DNA of 64,000 nt. It comes from Azospirillum oleiclasticum (GTDB lineage Bacteria; Pseudomonadota; Alphaproteobacteria; Azospirillales; Azospirillaceae). The notes beneath the pieces were generated by a model. The model was not told the DNA's origin. It was given only the letters and a program-made list of their open reading frames with translations, and made no database searches. A program made the translations under genes and the position numbers. Each line of letters begins with the position of its first letter. The stretch's first letter is position 1. This document shows, piece after piece, positions 9,922 to 18,174 of this stretch. The stretch spans positions 835,056-899,055 of the forward strand of contig NZ_JABFFR010000001.1 of the NCBI RefSeq assembly GCF_013423485.1, given 5' to 3'.

Positions 9922-11439
9922 ATGCCGCAGATCTTCTCCACGAATCGGCGATTGCCGTGCATCGCGCTGGCCGGCGCACTGGTCCTCTGCGGGGTCGGCG
10001 GCGTATCGTCGCCGGTGCTGGCGTCGGATGCCGCGCGCAACTCCTTCGCGGACCTTGCGGAGTCGCAGATCGACACGGTGGTGAACATCTCGACGCGTCA
10101 GGCGACGCCGACCGCCGCGCCCACGCCGAATGAGGAGGCGCCGGGCGTGCCCGGCGGGCCGCAGTTCCCGCCTGGATCCCCGTTCGAGGAGTTCTTCCGC
10201 CAGTTCCGCGAGCGCCAGGGCGCGCCGCAGCCCCAGCGCCCGCCCGTCTCGGCACTTGGCTCCGGCTTCGTGATCGACCCGTCCGGCTATGTGGTCACCA
10301 ACAACCACGTCGTCGCCGACGCCGAGGAGATCGCGGTGACTCTGCACGACGGCACCCGGCTGCCCGCGACCCTGGTCGGCGCCGATCCGCCCACCGATCT
10401 GGCCCTGCTGAAGGTGGAAAGCAGCAAACCGCTGACCAGCACCCGCTGGGGCGACAGCGACCGGCTGCGCGTCGGCGACTGGCTGGTCGCTATCGGCAAC
10501 CCGTTCGGGCTTGGCGGCACCGTCACCGCCGGCATCCTGTCGGCGCGCGCCCGCGACATCCAGCAGGGTCCCTACGACGAGTATCTCCAGACCGACGCGC
10601 CGATCAACCGCGGGAATTCCGGCGGGCCGCTGTTCGACACCGAGGGTGGCGTGGTCGGTGTCAACACGGCGATCTACTCACCGACCGGCGGCAGCATCGG
10701 CATCGGTTTCGCCATCCCGTCCGCCCTTGCCCGCCCGATCATCGAGGAACTGCGCGAGCATGGGCAGGTGCGGCGCGGCTGGCTGGGCGTGCAGGTGCAG
10801 CGGGTAACGCCCGACATCGCCGAGACGCTGGGCATGGCGGAGCCGGATGGCGCGCTGGTCACCGCGCTCACGTCCGGCGGTCCGGCCGAGGCGGCGGGTG
10901 TCCGACAGGGAGACGTCATCATCGGCTTCGACGGCCATGCCGTTGACAAGATGCGCGACCTGCCGCGGATCGTCGCCCGCACCCCGATCGGCAAATCGGT
11001 GCCGCTGGAGCTGTTGCGGAATGGCGACAACCAGACGCTCACCGTGACGGTCGGCCGGCTGGAGCCGGAGCAGCAGGTCGCGGCGGGGTCGAGCGGCCCG
11101 ACGACGGGTGCGCCACCCACGGCACCACAGACCTCCCGCACGCTCGGGCTCAGCCTGTCGCCCCTGACTCCGGAACTGCGCGAAACCTTCGCGATCGGGC
11201 CTGAAACCCAGGGCGTCGTCATCACCGAGGTGGACGGCGACAGCGCGGCATCGAACCGCGGCATCGACGCCGGCGACGTGATCGTGGAGGCCGGGCAGCA
11301 GCCGGTCGGCGACCCGGAGCAGGTGCAGGAGCGGGTGGAGGAGGCCAAAAGGGAAGGGCGGCGCAGCGTGCTGATGCTCATCGACCGTCAGGGCGAACTC
11401 CGCTACGTCCCGGTTCCGGTGGAGGGTGGACCGGGCTGA
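9922..11439 (+). CDS. degP: DegP/HtrA-type periplasmic serine protease
   Basis: This 505-residue Do-like protease degrades or refolds damaged envelope proteins. A hydrophobic signal peptide spans about residues 10-34 (CIALAGALVLCGVGGVSSPV, then LASDA). The catalytic triad is visible: His in VTNNHVVADAEE, Asp in PPTDLALLKVE, and Ser in INRGNSGGPLFDT. Two PDZ domains follow: RRGWLGVQVQ through VGRLEPEQ, and TLGLSLSPLTPELRETF through the C-terminus. The linker near residues 70-100 is Pro-rich with the hydrophobic patch PFEEFFRQFRERQ. The length is typical. The family is often under envelope-stress control, but no such promoter was recognised here. Confidence 0.95.
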   Translation: MPQIFSTNRRLPCIALAGALVLCGVGGVSSPVLASDAARNSFADLAESQIDTVVNISTRQATPTAAPTPNEEAPGVPGGPQFPPGSPFEEFFRQFRERQGAPQPQRPPVSALGSGFVIDPSGYVVTNNHVVADAEEIAVTLHDGTRLPATLVGADPPTDLALLKVESSKPLTSTRWGDSDRLRVGDWLVAIGNPFGLGGTVTAGILSARARDIQQGPYDEYLQTDAPINRGNSGGPLFDTEGGVVGVNTAIYSPTGGSIGIGFAIPSALARPIIEELREHGQVRRGWLGVQVQRVTPDIAETLGMAEPDGALVTALTSGGPAEAAGVRQGDVIIGFDGHAVDKMRDLPRIVARTPIGKSVPLELLRNGDNQTLTVTVGRLEPEQQVAAGSSGPTTGAPPTAPQTSRTLGLSLSPLTPELRETFAIGPETQGVVITEVDGDSAASNRGIDAGDVIVEAGQQPVGDPEQVQERVEEAKREGRRSVLMLIDRQGELRYVPVPVEGGPG

Positions 11440-11450
11440 CGTTCAGGGCT

Positions 11451-11474
11451 GCGCAAGCGGTCCGCTTTTTGCGC
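11451..11474 (+). terminator. weak hairpin with T-run after degP
   Basis: Eleven bases past the degP stop, GCGCAAGCGG is followed by TCCGC, a run of five T, and GCGC. The inner AAGC/GCTT pairing around GGTCC followed by T5 resembles a short intrinsic terminator, but the stem is short and an alternative pairing exists. Confidence 0.35.
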
Positions 11475-11535
11475 TACCCTTGGCGCGGAACCGGCTGTAT
11501 TTTGCCGGCCGTTTGGCCAAGGGGGCGTACCACCT

Positions 11536-12282
11536 GTGACGAGCTTTCCCGCGGATCAGGGGCCGGTGCGGCTGTCGGTCGTGATCCCGATCTTCAACGA
11601 GGCGGACAATGTGCTGCCGCTTCTCGACGAGATCGAGCACGCCCTGGCCGGCGGGCAGCCGTTCGAAGTCGTCTTCGTCGATGACGGCTCGACCGACGAC
11701 ACGCGCGCCCGGCTTGCCCCGGCCATCGCCGCGGGGCGGGTGCGCCTCGTGCGCCATCTCGACCGGTCCGGACAGAGTGCCGCCGTGCGCACCGGCGCCA
11801 AGGCGGCGCGCGGCGCCTGGATCGCCACGCTGGACGGCGACGGACAGAACGACCCCGCCGACATTCCCAACCTGCTGCGGCGGGCAGCGGAAGGTGGTGC
11901 CGACGCGCCGCTGCTGGTCGGCGGGCTGAGGCTCAGCCGCCGCGACACCTGGTCGAAGCGGGCGGCGTCGCGCTTCGCCAACGGGATAAGACAGGCGCTC
12001 CTCAAGGACGGTTGCACCGACACCGGCTGCGGGATCAAGCTGTTCGACCGCCAGGCGTTCCTCGACCTGCCGTACTTCGCGGCCATGCACCGGTTCCTGC
12101 CCGCCCTGTTCCGGGCGCACGGGCATCCGGTGGCCTATGTGCCGGTGAACCACAGGCCGCGGCGCCGCGGCACGTCGAAATACACGAACCTGCAGCGCGG
12201 GCTGGTCGGGGTGGTGGATCTCCTCGGCGTCTACTGGCTGAAGCGGCGCACGAAGCTGTCGGCCGCGGTCGAGGACCGCTGA
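11536..12282 (+). CDS. GT2 polyprenyl-phosphate glycosyltransferase (ArnC/DPM1-like)
   Basis: This 248-residue family-2 glycosyltransferase makes a polyprenyl-phosphate sugar at the cytoplasmic face of the inner membrane. The nucleotide-sugar fold is clear: LSVVIPIFNEADNVLPLLDE, then VVFVDDGSTDDT, then IATLDGDGQNDPADIPNLL with the metal-binding DGD. A C-terminal amphipathic segment (VGVVDLLGVYWLKRRTKL) replaces the full membrane anchors of some relatives. The start is GTG 11536. The next two genes, a LAB_N membrane protein and an ArnT-like transferase, complete a donor-synthesis/transfer set resembling ArnC-ArnT or the rhizobial RgtE-type galacturonate systems. The sugar cannot be read from the sequence. 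Confidence 0.85.
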   Translation: MTSFPADQGPVRLSVVIPIFNEADNVLPLLDEIEHALAGGQPFEVVFVDDGSTDDTRARLAPAIAAGRVRLVRHLDRSGQSAAVRTGAKAARGAWIATLDGDGQNDPADIPNLLRRAAEGGADAPLLVGGLRLSRRDTWSKRAASRFANGIRQALLKDGCTDTGCGIKLFDRQAFLDLPYFAAMHRFLPALFRAHGHPVAYVPVNHRPRRRGTSKYTNLQRGLVGVVDLLGVYWLKRRTKLSAAVEDR

Positions 12283-12300
12283 CGGTCAGCGTCCCTGATT

Positions 12301-12328
12301 CACAGTCACACAGGCACAGTCACACAGG
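12301..12328. repeat. perfect tandem 14-bp repeat
   Basis: CACAGTCACACAGG occurs twice head-to-tail (12301-12314 and 12315-12328) in the 80-base gap between the GT2 gene and the LAB_N gene. It may simply be a recent slippage duplication. Its position in the leader of the LAB_N gene also allows a regulatory role. Confidence 0.7.
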
Positions 12329-12362
12329 TTCCGGCCGGTCCGGACGAACGCGGAACACCAGA

Positions 12363-12710
12363 ATGCTCGACGCCCTCGTCACCTGGTTCAACGAACGCAC
12401 GACGACCGAGATCGTCTGGCTCGGCATCGGAACCTTCGCCCAGCTCCTCTTCTCCATGCGCTTCATCGTGCAGTGGATCGCCAGCGAGAAGGTCCGTCGC
12501 AGCATCGTGCCGGAGACCTTCTGGTACTTCAGCATGGGCGGCGGCATCATGCTGCTCGCCTACGCCATCCACCGCGTCGACCCCGTCTTCATCCTGGGGC
12601 AGGCGATGGGCGTGGTCATCTACAGCCGCAACATCTACTTCATCTACGCGCACCGGAAAAACGGCACACCGGTCGAGCCGGACGTGCGCGCGGGCGCGGC
12701 CAAGCCGTGA
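12363..12710 (+). CDS. stand-alone LAB_N (lipid-A-disaccharide-synthase N-terminal-like) membrane protein
   Basis: This 115-residue inner-membrane protein matches the LAB_N domain (PF07578) that is otherwise fused to LpxB or occurs alone. There are three hydrophobic segments: TEIVWLGIGTFAQLLFSMRF, TFWYFSMGGGIMLLAYAIH, and FILGQAMGVVIYSRNIYFIY. The conserved VQWIASE motif lies after the first. It sits between an ArnC-like donor synthase and an ArnT-like transferase and overlaps the latter's start by three bases (GTGA). A role in lipid A or donor-lipid handling, perhaps flipping or scaffolding, is inferred from context only. Confidence 0.85.
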   Translation: MLDALVTWFNERTTTEIVWLGIGTFAQLLFSMRFIVQWIASEKVRRSIVPETFWYFSMGGGIMLLAYAIHRVDPVFILGQAMGVVIYSRNIYFIYAHRKNGTPVEPDVRAGAAKP

Positions 12711-14398
12711 TCGTGGCGGCGGGCTGGGCCGAGGGGACGTCCGCCGGCCGTCTGTCGGCCGTGGTGTACGCGTTGCTGACGCTGCTGTGCGTGGCGTTGT
12801 ACGCGCCGGGCTTCACCAGCGTTCCGCCCTTCGACCGCGACGAGTCCCGCTTCGCCCAGGCATCGTTCCAGATGCTGGAGAGCGGCGATCTTGTGGATAT
12901 CCGCTTCCAGGATGAGGCACGGCACAAGAAACCGGTCGGCATCTATTGGCTCCAGGCGGCCAGCACCGCGCTGCTCGGCACCGCCGGTGAGAAGGCCATC
13001 TGGACCTACCGGGTGCCGTCGCTGCTCGGTGCCGTCGCCGCGGTGCTCGCCACCGCCTGGCTCGGCGCGCGCCAGTTCGGCCCGGCCGTCGGCACCATGG
13101 CCGCGGTCATGCTGGCCGGCTGCGTGGTGCTGGGGGTCGAGGCGCGGATGGCGAAGACCGATGCGGTCATGCTCGCCACCATCACGGTCGCCCAGGCGGC
13201 GCTGGCCGCCGTCTATCTCGGCCGTCATGGCGAGCGGCCCGGCTGGGGACTGCCGCTGCTGTTCTGGATCGCGGTGGGGCTCAGCGTGCTGGTGAAGGGC
13301 CCCATCGTGGCGCTGGTGTCGGGCGGCACGGTCGCCATGCTGGCGCTGTGGGACCGGCGGGCGGGGTGGCTGGCGCGCCTGAGGCCCCTGGCCGGGCTGG
13401 GGATCGTCCTCCTCATCGCCGCACCCTGGCTGATCGCCATCACGCTGAAGACGCAGGGCGCCTTCTTCACCGAATCCGTCGGGCACGACATGATGGGCAA
13501 GGTCGCCGGCGGCCAGGAGGGCAAGGGACTGCCGCCCGGCTATTACCTCGGCACCTTCTTCATCACCTTCGCCCCCTGGTCGTTCCTGACGCTGCTGGCG
13601 CTGCCCTGGATCTGGCGGAACCGCCGCGACGACGCCGTACGCTTCTGCATAGCATGGATCCTGCCGACCTGGATCGTGTTCGAGGTGGTGCCGACCAAGC
13701 TGCTGCACTACACGCTGCCGGTGTTCCCCGCGGTCGCGCTGCTCACCGCGGGTGCCGCGCTGGACGCTGCGGCGCCGACCGCCGGCCGGGTGCTGCGCTG
13801 GGCATCGGCCGCCCTCGGCGTGGGTGCCATGGCGGCGCTGGCGCTGGCCGTGGCGCTCGTGCCGTGGCTGGTCGACGGCGATGTGGCGTGGGCGGCCTGG
13901 ATCATCCTGCCGGCGGTGGTGGCGCTGGCCGTGCTGGCGGTGCGGCAACGCTTCGCCGGAAAACCGCGCGGGGCGGTGGCGGTCGCGCTGGCCGGCGCGG
14001 TGCTGCTGTACGCGGTGGCCTACGCCATTGTGCTGCCCGGTGTGCCCGGCCTGTGGGTCGGGCGGGAGGCGGGCGTGCTCGTCGCCGCGAACCGCCCCTG
14101 CGCCTCCACCCGGGTGGCCTCGGCCGGCTATTCGGAGCCGAGCCTGGTCTTCGCGGTGGGGACGGACACGCTGCTGACCCGCGGTGACGGCGCCGCCCGC
14201 CACCTGCTGGGTGACCCTTCCTGCGCGCTGGCGCTGGTGGACGGGCGGGAAGAGGCGGCCTTCCGCACGGCGCTGGCCGGGGCGGGCGCCACAGCGCTCG
14301 GCACGGTGCGCGGTTTCAACTACAACAACGGGCGGCGCATCGCGCTGACCCTCTACCGGCTGGCGCCGGCCCCCGCGGTGGCCGCACCGACAGGGTAA
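12707..14398 (+). CDS. ArnT-like glycosyltransferase, family 39
   Basis: This is a 563-residue polytopic inner-membrane transferase that should move a sugar from a polyprenyl-phosphate donor to lipid A or another envelope acceptor on the periplasmic side. The first loop carries the GT39 metal/donor motif in VPPFDRDESRFAQASFQMLE, with Asp-Arg-Asp-Glu. RFQDEARHKKPVGIYWLQAA follows, also typical of ArnT. A dozen or so hydrophobic helices follow and a soluble C-terminal domain begins around residue 450. The GTG start at 12707 overlaps the LAB_N stop, indicating translational coupling. Family membership is firm; whether the sugar is aminoarabinose, galacturonate or something else is unknown. Confidence 0.88.
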   Translation: MIVAAGWAEGTSAGRLSAVVYALLTLLCVALYAPGFTSVPPFDRDESRFAQASFQMLESGDLVDIRFQDEARHKKPVGIYWLQAASTALLGTAGEKAIWTYRVPSLLGAVAAVLATAWLGARQFGPAVGTMAAVMLAGCVVLGVEARMAKTDAVMLATITVAQAALAAVYLGRHGERPGWGLPLLFWIAVGLSVLVKGPIVALVSGGTVAMLALWDRRAGWLARLRPLAGLGIVLLIAAPWLIAITLKTQGAFFTESVGHDMMGKVAGGQEGKGLPPGYYLGTFFITFAPWSFLTLLALPWIWRNRRDDAVRFCIAWILPTWIVFEVVPTKLLHYTLPVFPAVALLTAGAALDAAAPTAGRVLRWASAALGVGAMAALALAVALVPWLVDGDVAWAAWIILPAVVALAVLAVRQRFAGKPRGAVAVALAGAVLLYAVAYAIVLPGVPGLWVGREAGVLVAANRPCASTRVASAGYSEPSLVFAVGTDTLLTRGDGAARHLLGDPSCALALVDGREEAAFRTALAGAGATALGTVRGFNYNNGRRIALTLYRLAPAPAVAAPTG

Positions 14399-14478
14399 CG
14401 CGCACGCGTCGTGGACGTCCGATCGTTTCGGCTGTTCCCTGGGGACCGGAACACCACAGCCATCGGAAGGCCGCCGCC

Positions 14479-14814
14479 ATGACCCGCAACCTTCCCCGCA
14501 TACGTCTCTCCGCCCTGCCGTTCGCCGCCGCCCTGGCGGTCGCGGCGCTGGCAACGCCGGCGGCCGCCCAATTCCAGGAGCGGACGGTCACCAACCCCTA
14601 CGGCTTCGACCAGCCGGCCGGTACGGCGCAGCAGCCGCGCAGCCACTGGAACGCCATGGGCACCGCCGGCCAGTTCCGCGCCGGGGGCACCTATGGCACG
14701 GACGTGAACAACGCCGGGCGCTTCTACTCCAACACCCGTTCGCTGGGGCTGAACCCCAACAGGCCGGGCGAGCGTCCGCCGCAGCGCAATCTGGCCCCGC
14801 CCAAGCCCCGGTGA
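14479..14814 (+). CDS. small secreted protein of unknown function
   Basis: This 111-residue protein has a clear signal peptide (positively charged start, then ALPFAAALAVAALATPAAAQ, cleavage after AAA). The mature part is Gly/Asn/Pro-rich with no cysteine and no recognised domain. It contains NNAGRFYSNTRSLGLNPNRP and ends in a basic Pro-rich tail. ATG 14479 lies 80 bases after the GT39 gene, on the same strand, without an obvious terminator between. A link to the preceding envelope genes is possible but unproven. Confidence 0.65.
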   Translation: MTRNLPRIRLSALPFAAALAVAALATPAAAQFQERTVTNPYGFDQPAGTAQQPRSHWNAMGTAGQFRAGGTYGTDVNNAGRFYSNTRSLGLNPNRPGERPPQRNLAPPKPR

Positions 14815-14826
14815 CCGGCGGGGCGT

Positions 14827-15762
14827 TCACGCCCCGGCAGCTTCCTCCGGTCGCCACAGCCAGGCGGCTCCCCGCACGCCGCTGGAATCGCCATGCACCG
14901 CGCGGCGTACGGGTGTGTCGATGCGGTCGGAGAAGGCGTACGTCTCGATCCGCGGGGGCAGTTCGGCGTACAGCGCCTCGACGTTCGACAGCCCGCCGCC
15001 CAGCACGATCACGTCGGGGTCGAGCAGGTTGACCACCGCGGCCAGCCCCCGTGCCAGCCGATCGGCCAGCCGGTCCAGGGTTGCCAACGCATCGGCCTTC
15101 CCATCCGCCGCCTCCGCCACAATCCCTTCCATGGTCAGATCCGCGCCGGAGACCCGACGATGGTCGGCGGCCACCGCGGGACCGGACACGAAGGTCTCCA
15201 GACAGCCGCGCTTGCCACAATAGCAGGCCGGCCCCGGACGCTCGTCGTCGCGCGGCCAGGGCAGGGGGTTGTGGCCCCATTCACCGCCCACCGCGTTGCG
15301 TCCGGAAAGCACATGCCCGTGCGCCACGATCCCGGCACCGCAACCGGTGCCGACGATCGCCGCGAAGACCACGCCGGCTCCCGCCCCGGCGCCGTCCACC
15401 GCCTCCGACACGGCGAGGCAGTTGGCGTCGTTCTCCACACGCACGGGCCGCCCGAGCGCGGTGGCGAGATCGCGGTCGAAGGGACGGCCGATCAGCCAGG
15501 TCGAGTTGGCGTTCTTCACCAGCCCGGTCGCGGGCGACACGATGCCAGGAATGCCGACGCCGACGGTCGCACGCCCGCCGCCGGCGGTCTCCCGCTCCAG
15601 CGTGCCCACCAGGTCGCGAATGGTGGAGAGCGTGCCGTCATAGTCGCCGCGCGGCGTGGCAACGCGCCGGCGCGCCAGCACGTGGCCGGCGCCGTCCAGG
15701 ACGATTCCCTCGGTCTTGGTGCCGCCGAGATCGATGCCGATGCGATTCATGACGTCGGTCAT
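14827..15762 (-). CDS. ROK-family sugar kinase
   Basis: The predicted 311-residue ATP-dependent sugar kinase resembles fructokinase/N-acetylglucosamine kinase members of the ROK family. Visible motifs are the phosphate-binding IGIDLGGTKTEGIVLD at the N-terminus, VENDANCLAVSEA with the sugar-contacting Asn-Asp, VGTGCGAGIV, and the zinc-binding region GGEWGHNPLP through CYCGKRGCLETFVSGPA. The E-x-G-H and C-x-C-G-x-x-G-C-x-E pattern is diagnostic. No helix-turn-helix precedes it, so it is a kinase rather than a NagC-type repressor. The start may be ATG 15762 or the in-frame ATG 15750. It converges on the secreted-protein gene 12 bases away. Confidence 0.9.
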   Translation of the reverse strand: MTDVMNRIGIDLGGTKTEGIVLDGAGHVLARRRVATPRGDYDGTLSTIRDLVGTLERETAGGGRATVGVGIPGIVSPATGLVKNANSTWLIGRPFDRDLATALGRPVRVENDANCLAVSEAVDGAGAGAGVVFAAIVGTGCGAGIVAHGHVLSGRNAVGGEWGHNPLPWPRDDERPGPACYCGKRGCLETFVSGPAVAADHRRVSGADLTMEGIVAEAADGKADALATLDRLADRLARGLAAVVNLLDPDVIVLGGGLSNVEALYAELPPRIETYAFSDRIDTPVRRAVHGDSSGVRGAAWLWRPEEAAGA

Positions 15763-15947
15763 ACACACAAACGGGCGGCCGTCCAAGCGCGCGCCGTGGC
15801 GGCACCGGCGACACGACCCGGCATAAAATGCCGGCGGGTTCCGGATTTCAATTGACCGCCGATGGCGAACGGGTAGAACCCGGCGCATAGGCCAGCGCTG
15901 CCCTTCGGTTGGCGCTCGGCTGACATCGATGTCCGGAGACGCAGACG

Positions 15948-16655
15948 ATGCCCATCCGCCAGCGCGCCGCCCGCGCGGTTCTTTCCTCGATGGTTGCCGT
16001 CGCCGTTGCCGGGGGCGCCCTGTCCGCCGCCGCCGCACCCGCGCCGAAACCGATCTGCTACAGCCGCGCCGAGCATGCCGCCGAGCAGCTCATCCGCCTG
16101 CACACCGAAATGATGGTGGTCGGCCTGACCTGCCAGTCCGTGGTGCCGGAGCAGAACCCCTTCGGCAAGTATCATGAGTTCACGGTGAAGAACCGTGCGG
16201 CGATCTCGTCGTCCGAAGCGCTTCTGATCGATCACTTCCGCAAGACCAAGTCGGGCAACGCGACGCGGAGCTTCGACACCTACCGCACGGAGCTGGCCAA
16301 CGAGGTGAGCCGCCGGTCGGCGACCATCGGCGTCGGCGTCTATTGCTCGGAGCTGGTTGACCGCGTGAAGAACGCGGTGACGCTCACCGCCGACGACCTC
16401 AAGATCCTGACCTCGGACGAGAAGACGGCCGGCCTGCTGCTGCTCAGCTCCCGCCCGCTCTGCGATGTCAAGGTTGCCAGCATGCCGGACAGCGTGACCA
16501 CGGCCTCCGCCCCGCAGCGCGGCAAGCCGGCGAAGGAGGCGACGCCCGCGTCGTCCAAGCCGCCGGCCAAGCCGGCCAAGGCGCCGACCAAGCCCTCCAC
16601 CAAGGCCGCCGACGCCGGCAAGCCGCAGACGGTCACCACCGCGCAGAAGCCCTGA
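15948..16655 (+). CDS. secreted protein of unknown function with Lys/Pro/Ala-rich tail
   Basis: This 235-residue protein has a signal peptide (residues 1-30, RAVLSSMVAVAVAGGALSAA). The mature core of about 140 residues is mostly helical and has four cysteines at C38, C62, C128 and C171 approximately. That suggests two disulphides in the periplasm. The final 55 residues are a repetitive Lys/Pro/Ala/Thr-rich tail (KPPAKPAKAPTKPSTKAADA), likely disordered and possibly interacting with peptidoglycan or an anionic surface. I recognise no enzymatic motif. The gene is followed by a strong terminator and stands alone. Confidence 0.75.
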   Translation: MPIRQRAARAVLSSMVAVAVAGGALSAAAAPAPKPICYSRAEHAAEQLIRLHTEMMVVGLTCQSVVPEQNPFGKYHEFTVKNRAAISSSEALLIDHFRKTKSGNATRSFDTYRTELANEVSRRSATIGVGVYCSELVDRVKNAVTLTADDLKILTSDEKTAGLLLLSSRPLCDVKVASMPDSVTTASAPQRGKPAKEATPASSKPPAKPAKAPTKPSTKAADAGKPQTVTTAQKP

Positions 16656-16682
16656 CCGGCCGGCAACCGCCCGCAACAGGCT

Positions 16683-16742
16683 GCCGAAGACACGGAAGGC
16701 CGCCCGCGCCGCAAGGCGTTGGCGGCCTTCCGTGTTTTCGGC
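16683..16742 (+). terminator. long-stem intrinsic terminator
   Basis: A 22-bp stem with one G-T pair (16683-16704 with 16721-16742) ends in a GTTTTCGGC segment. It lies 27 bases after the stop of the secreted-protein gene and 88 bases before azlC. Confidence 0.8.
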
Positions 16743-16829
16743 AAGGCACGTCTGCGCTGATACCATTCGTCGGACGGAGGAGTGCCGTATAGGGTCGGCG
16801 CATCGTTCCGAAGCCCGGCGGAATCCCGT

Positions 16830-17567
16830 ATGCCCGCGTCACCGATACCGTTCGATCCGTTCCGCGGTGCCGCGACCGCGGCGCGTGAGGCGCTCGGGAT
16901 GCCGGGGCTGGTCCTGCTCGCGAGCTATGTGGGGTTCGGGTCGCTGGTGAGGCAGAGCGGATTGGACCTGCCGCAGGGGCTGGCCTCCACCGCCACCGCC
17001 TGGGCGTTGCCGGGCCAAGTGGCAATGGTGGAGCTGTCGGCGGTCGGCGCCTCGGCCCTGTCGATCGCGATCGCGGTGGCGCTGACGAATGCCCGGCTGA
17101 CGCCGATGGTGGTGACCATCCTCCCCCTGTTCCGGGATACGGGAATGCCGCGCCGCGTCACCTACGCGGTCGCCCATTTCGTGGCGGTCACCGCCTGGGC
17201 GACGGCCTTGCGGCAACTGCCTGGCATGCCGCCGGAGGAACGGGTCGGCTGGTTCGTCGGATTCGCGCTGACGCTGTGGGTCCTGTCCATGACCGGAACG
17301 GCGTTGGGCTATTTTCTGGCGGGCGCGGTGCCGGCTCCGGTGACGCTCGGGCTGGTGTTCCTCAACCCGCTCTATTTCATGCTCATCCTCATCGTCGACC
17401 TGCGCCAGCGGGCGCGGACGCTGGCGATGATCATGGGGGCGGTGCTCGGGCCCATCCTGCATCTGGTCACCCCCACCTACGGTCTGTTGCTGACCGGTGT
17501 GCTGGCGGGGGCGATGGCCTACACGACCGACCGCGTCCTGACGCGGCGGGAGAGCCTGCGTGGGTGA
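16830..17567 (+). CDS. azlC: AzlC-family branched-chain amino-acid exporter subunit
   Basis: This 245-residue inner-membrane protein is the large subunit of the AzlCD exporter. The family region begins with REALGMPGLVLLASYVGFGSLV, followed by ALPGQVAMVELSAVGAS and VALTNARLTPMVVTILPLFR, the conserved AzlC core. There are about seven hydrophobic segments. AzlCD proteins export branched-chain amino acids or analogues such as azaleucine. I chose ATG 16830; an upstream in-frame ATG at 16782 would add a non-conserved extension. It overlaps azlD by eight bases. Confidence 0.9.
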   Translation: MPASPIPFDPFRGAATAAREALGMPGLVLLASYVGFGSLVRQSGLDLPQGLASTATAWALPGQVAMVELSAVGASALSIAIAVALTNARLTPMVVTILPLFRDTGMPRRVTYAVAHFVAVTAWATALRQLPGMPPEERVGWFVGFALTLWVLSMTGTALGYFLAGAVPAPVTLGLVFLNPLYFMLILIVDLRQRARTLAMIMGAVLGPILHLVTPTYGLLLTGVLAGAMAYTTDRVLTRRESLRG

Positions 17568-17898
17568 CGCGGAGATCTGGCTGGTCATCGGTCTGACCGC
17601 CGTCGTGACCTACCTGCCGCGCGCGCTGGGCGTGGCGCTGTCCGGGCGGATCGATCCGAACGGGCCGGTCTTCCAGTTCGTCGCCTGCATCGCCTACGCG
17701 CTGCTGGCCGGGCTGATCGCCCGCATGATCCTGTTCCCGGTCGGTCCCCTGCAGGAAACGGCCCTCGGCAACCGGCTTGCCTCGGCGGGGTTGGCGCTGG
17801 CCGTGTTCCTGATGATGCGGCGCAGCGTGATGCTGGGCGTGCTGGCGGGAACCGCCGCTTTGATCGGCCTGACGGTGGGAGGCGTACAACTGTTCTGA
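17560..17898 (+). CDS. azlD: AzlD-family branched-chain amino-acid exporter subunit
   Basis: This 112-residue membrane protein has three to four hydrophobic segments and the AzlD pattern (WLVIGLTAVVTYLPRALGVA, then FQFVACIAYALLAGLIAR, then MMRRSVMLGVLAGTAAL). It is the small partner of AzlC. The GTG start at 17560 lies inside the end of azlC, so translation is coupled. The gap of 276 bases that follows (17899-18174) precedes the liv operon and presumably holds its promoter; no gene is supported there. Confidence 0.88.
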   Translation: MGDAEIWLVIGLTAVVTYLPRALGVALSGRIDPNGPVFQFVACIAYALLAGLIARMILFPVGPLQETALGNRLASAGLALAVFLMMRRSVMLGVLAGTAALIGLTVGGVQLF

Positions 17899-18174
17899 TT
17901 TTCTCGTCCAGGACGGCCCTTGCCGTACCGCCACCGCGCGGTTCGAGCAACTTCCTTGCGATTTTTGTGAACCCCCGTCATGCAGCGGCGGCAGGGCTGT
18001 TACCCCCTTGCCCTGTGTAAAGCACGTGAGATAACGTCCGAGCACCAAATGACCGCGGCCCGCCGGAAATGGACGGGCCCGTGAACGGGGAGCGTCGGTT
18101 CACGTGTCCGCCAAACGAGCGACTTTGGCTCGCCCGCCCATGTGTCTGCGTGTTGCAGTCCGGGGGGCGAACTG

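Noticed and set aside
12644..14554. Long minus-strand open frame opposite the ArnT-like gene
   Set aside because: It has shadow-frame composition (Arg/Gly/His/Gln-rich) with no domain, and the plus-strand gene is unmistakable.
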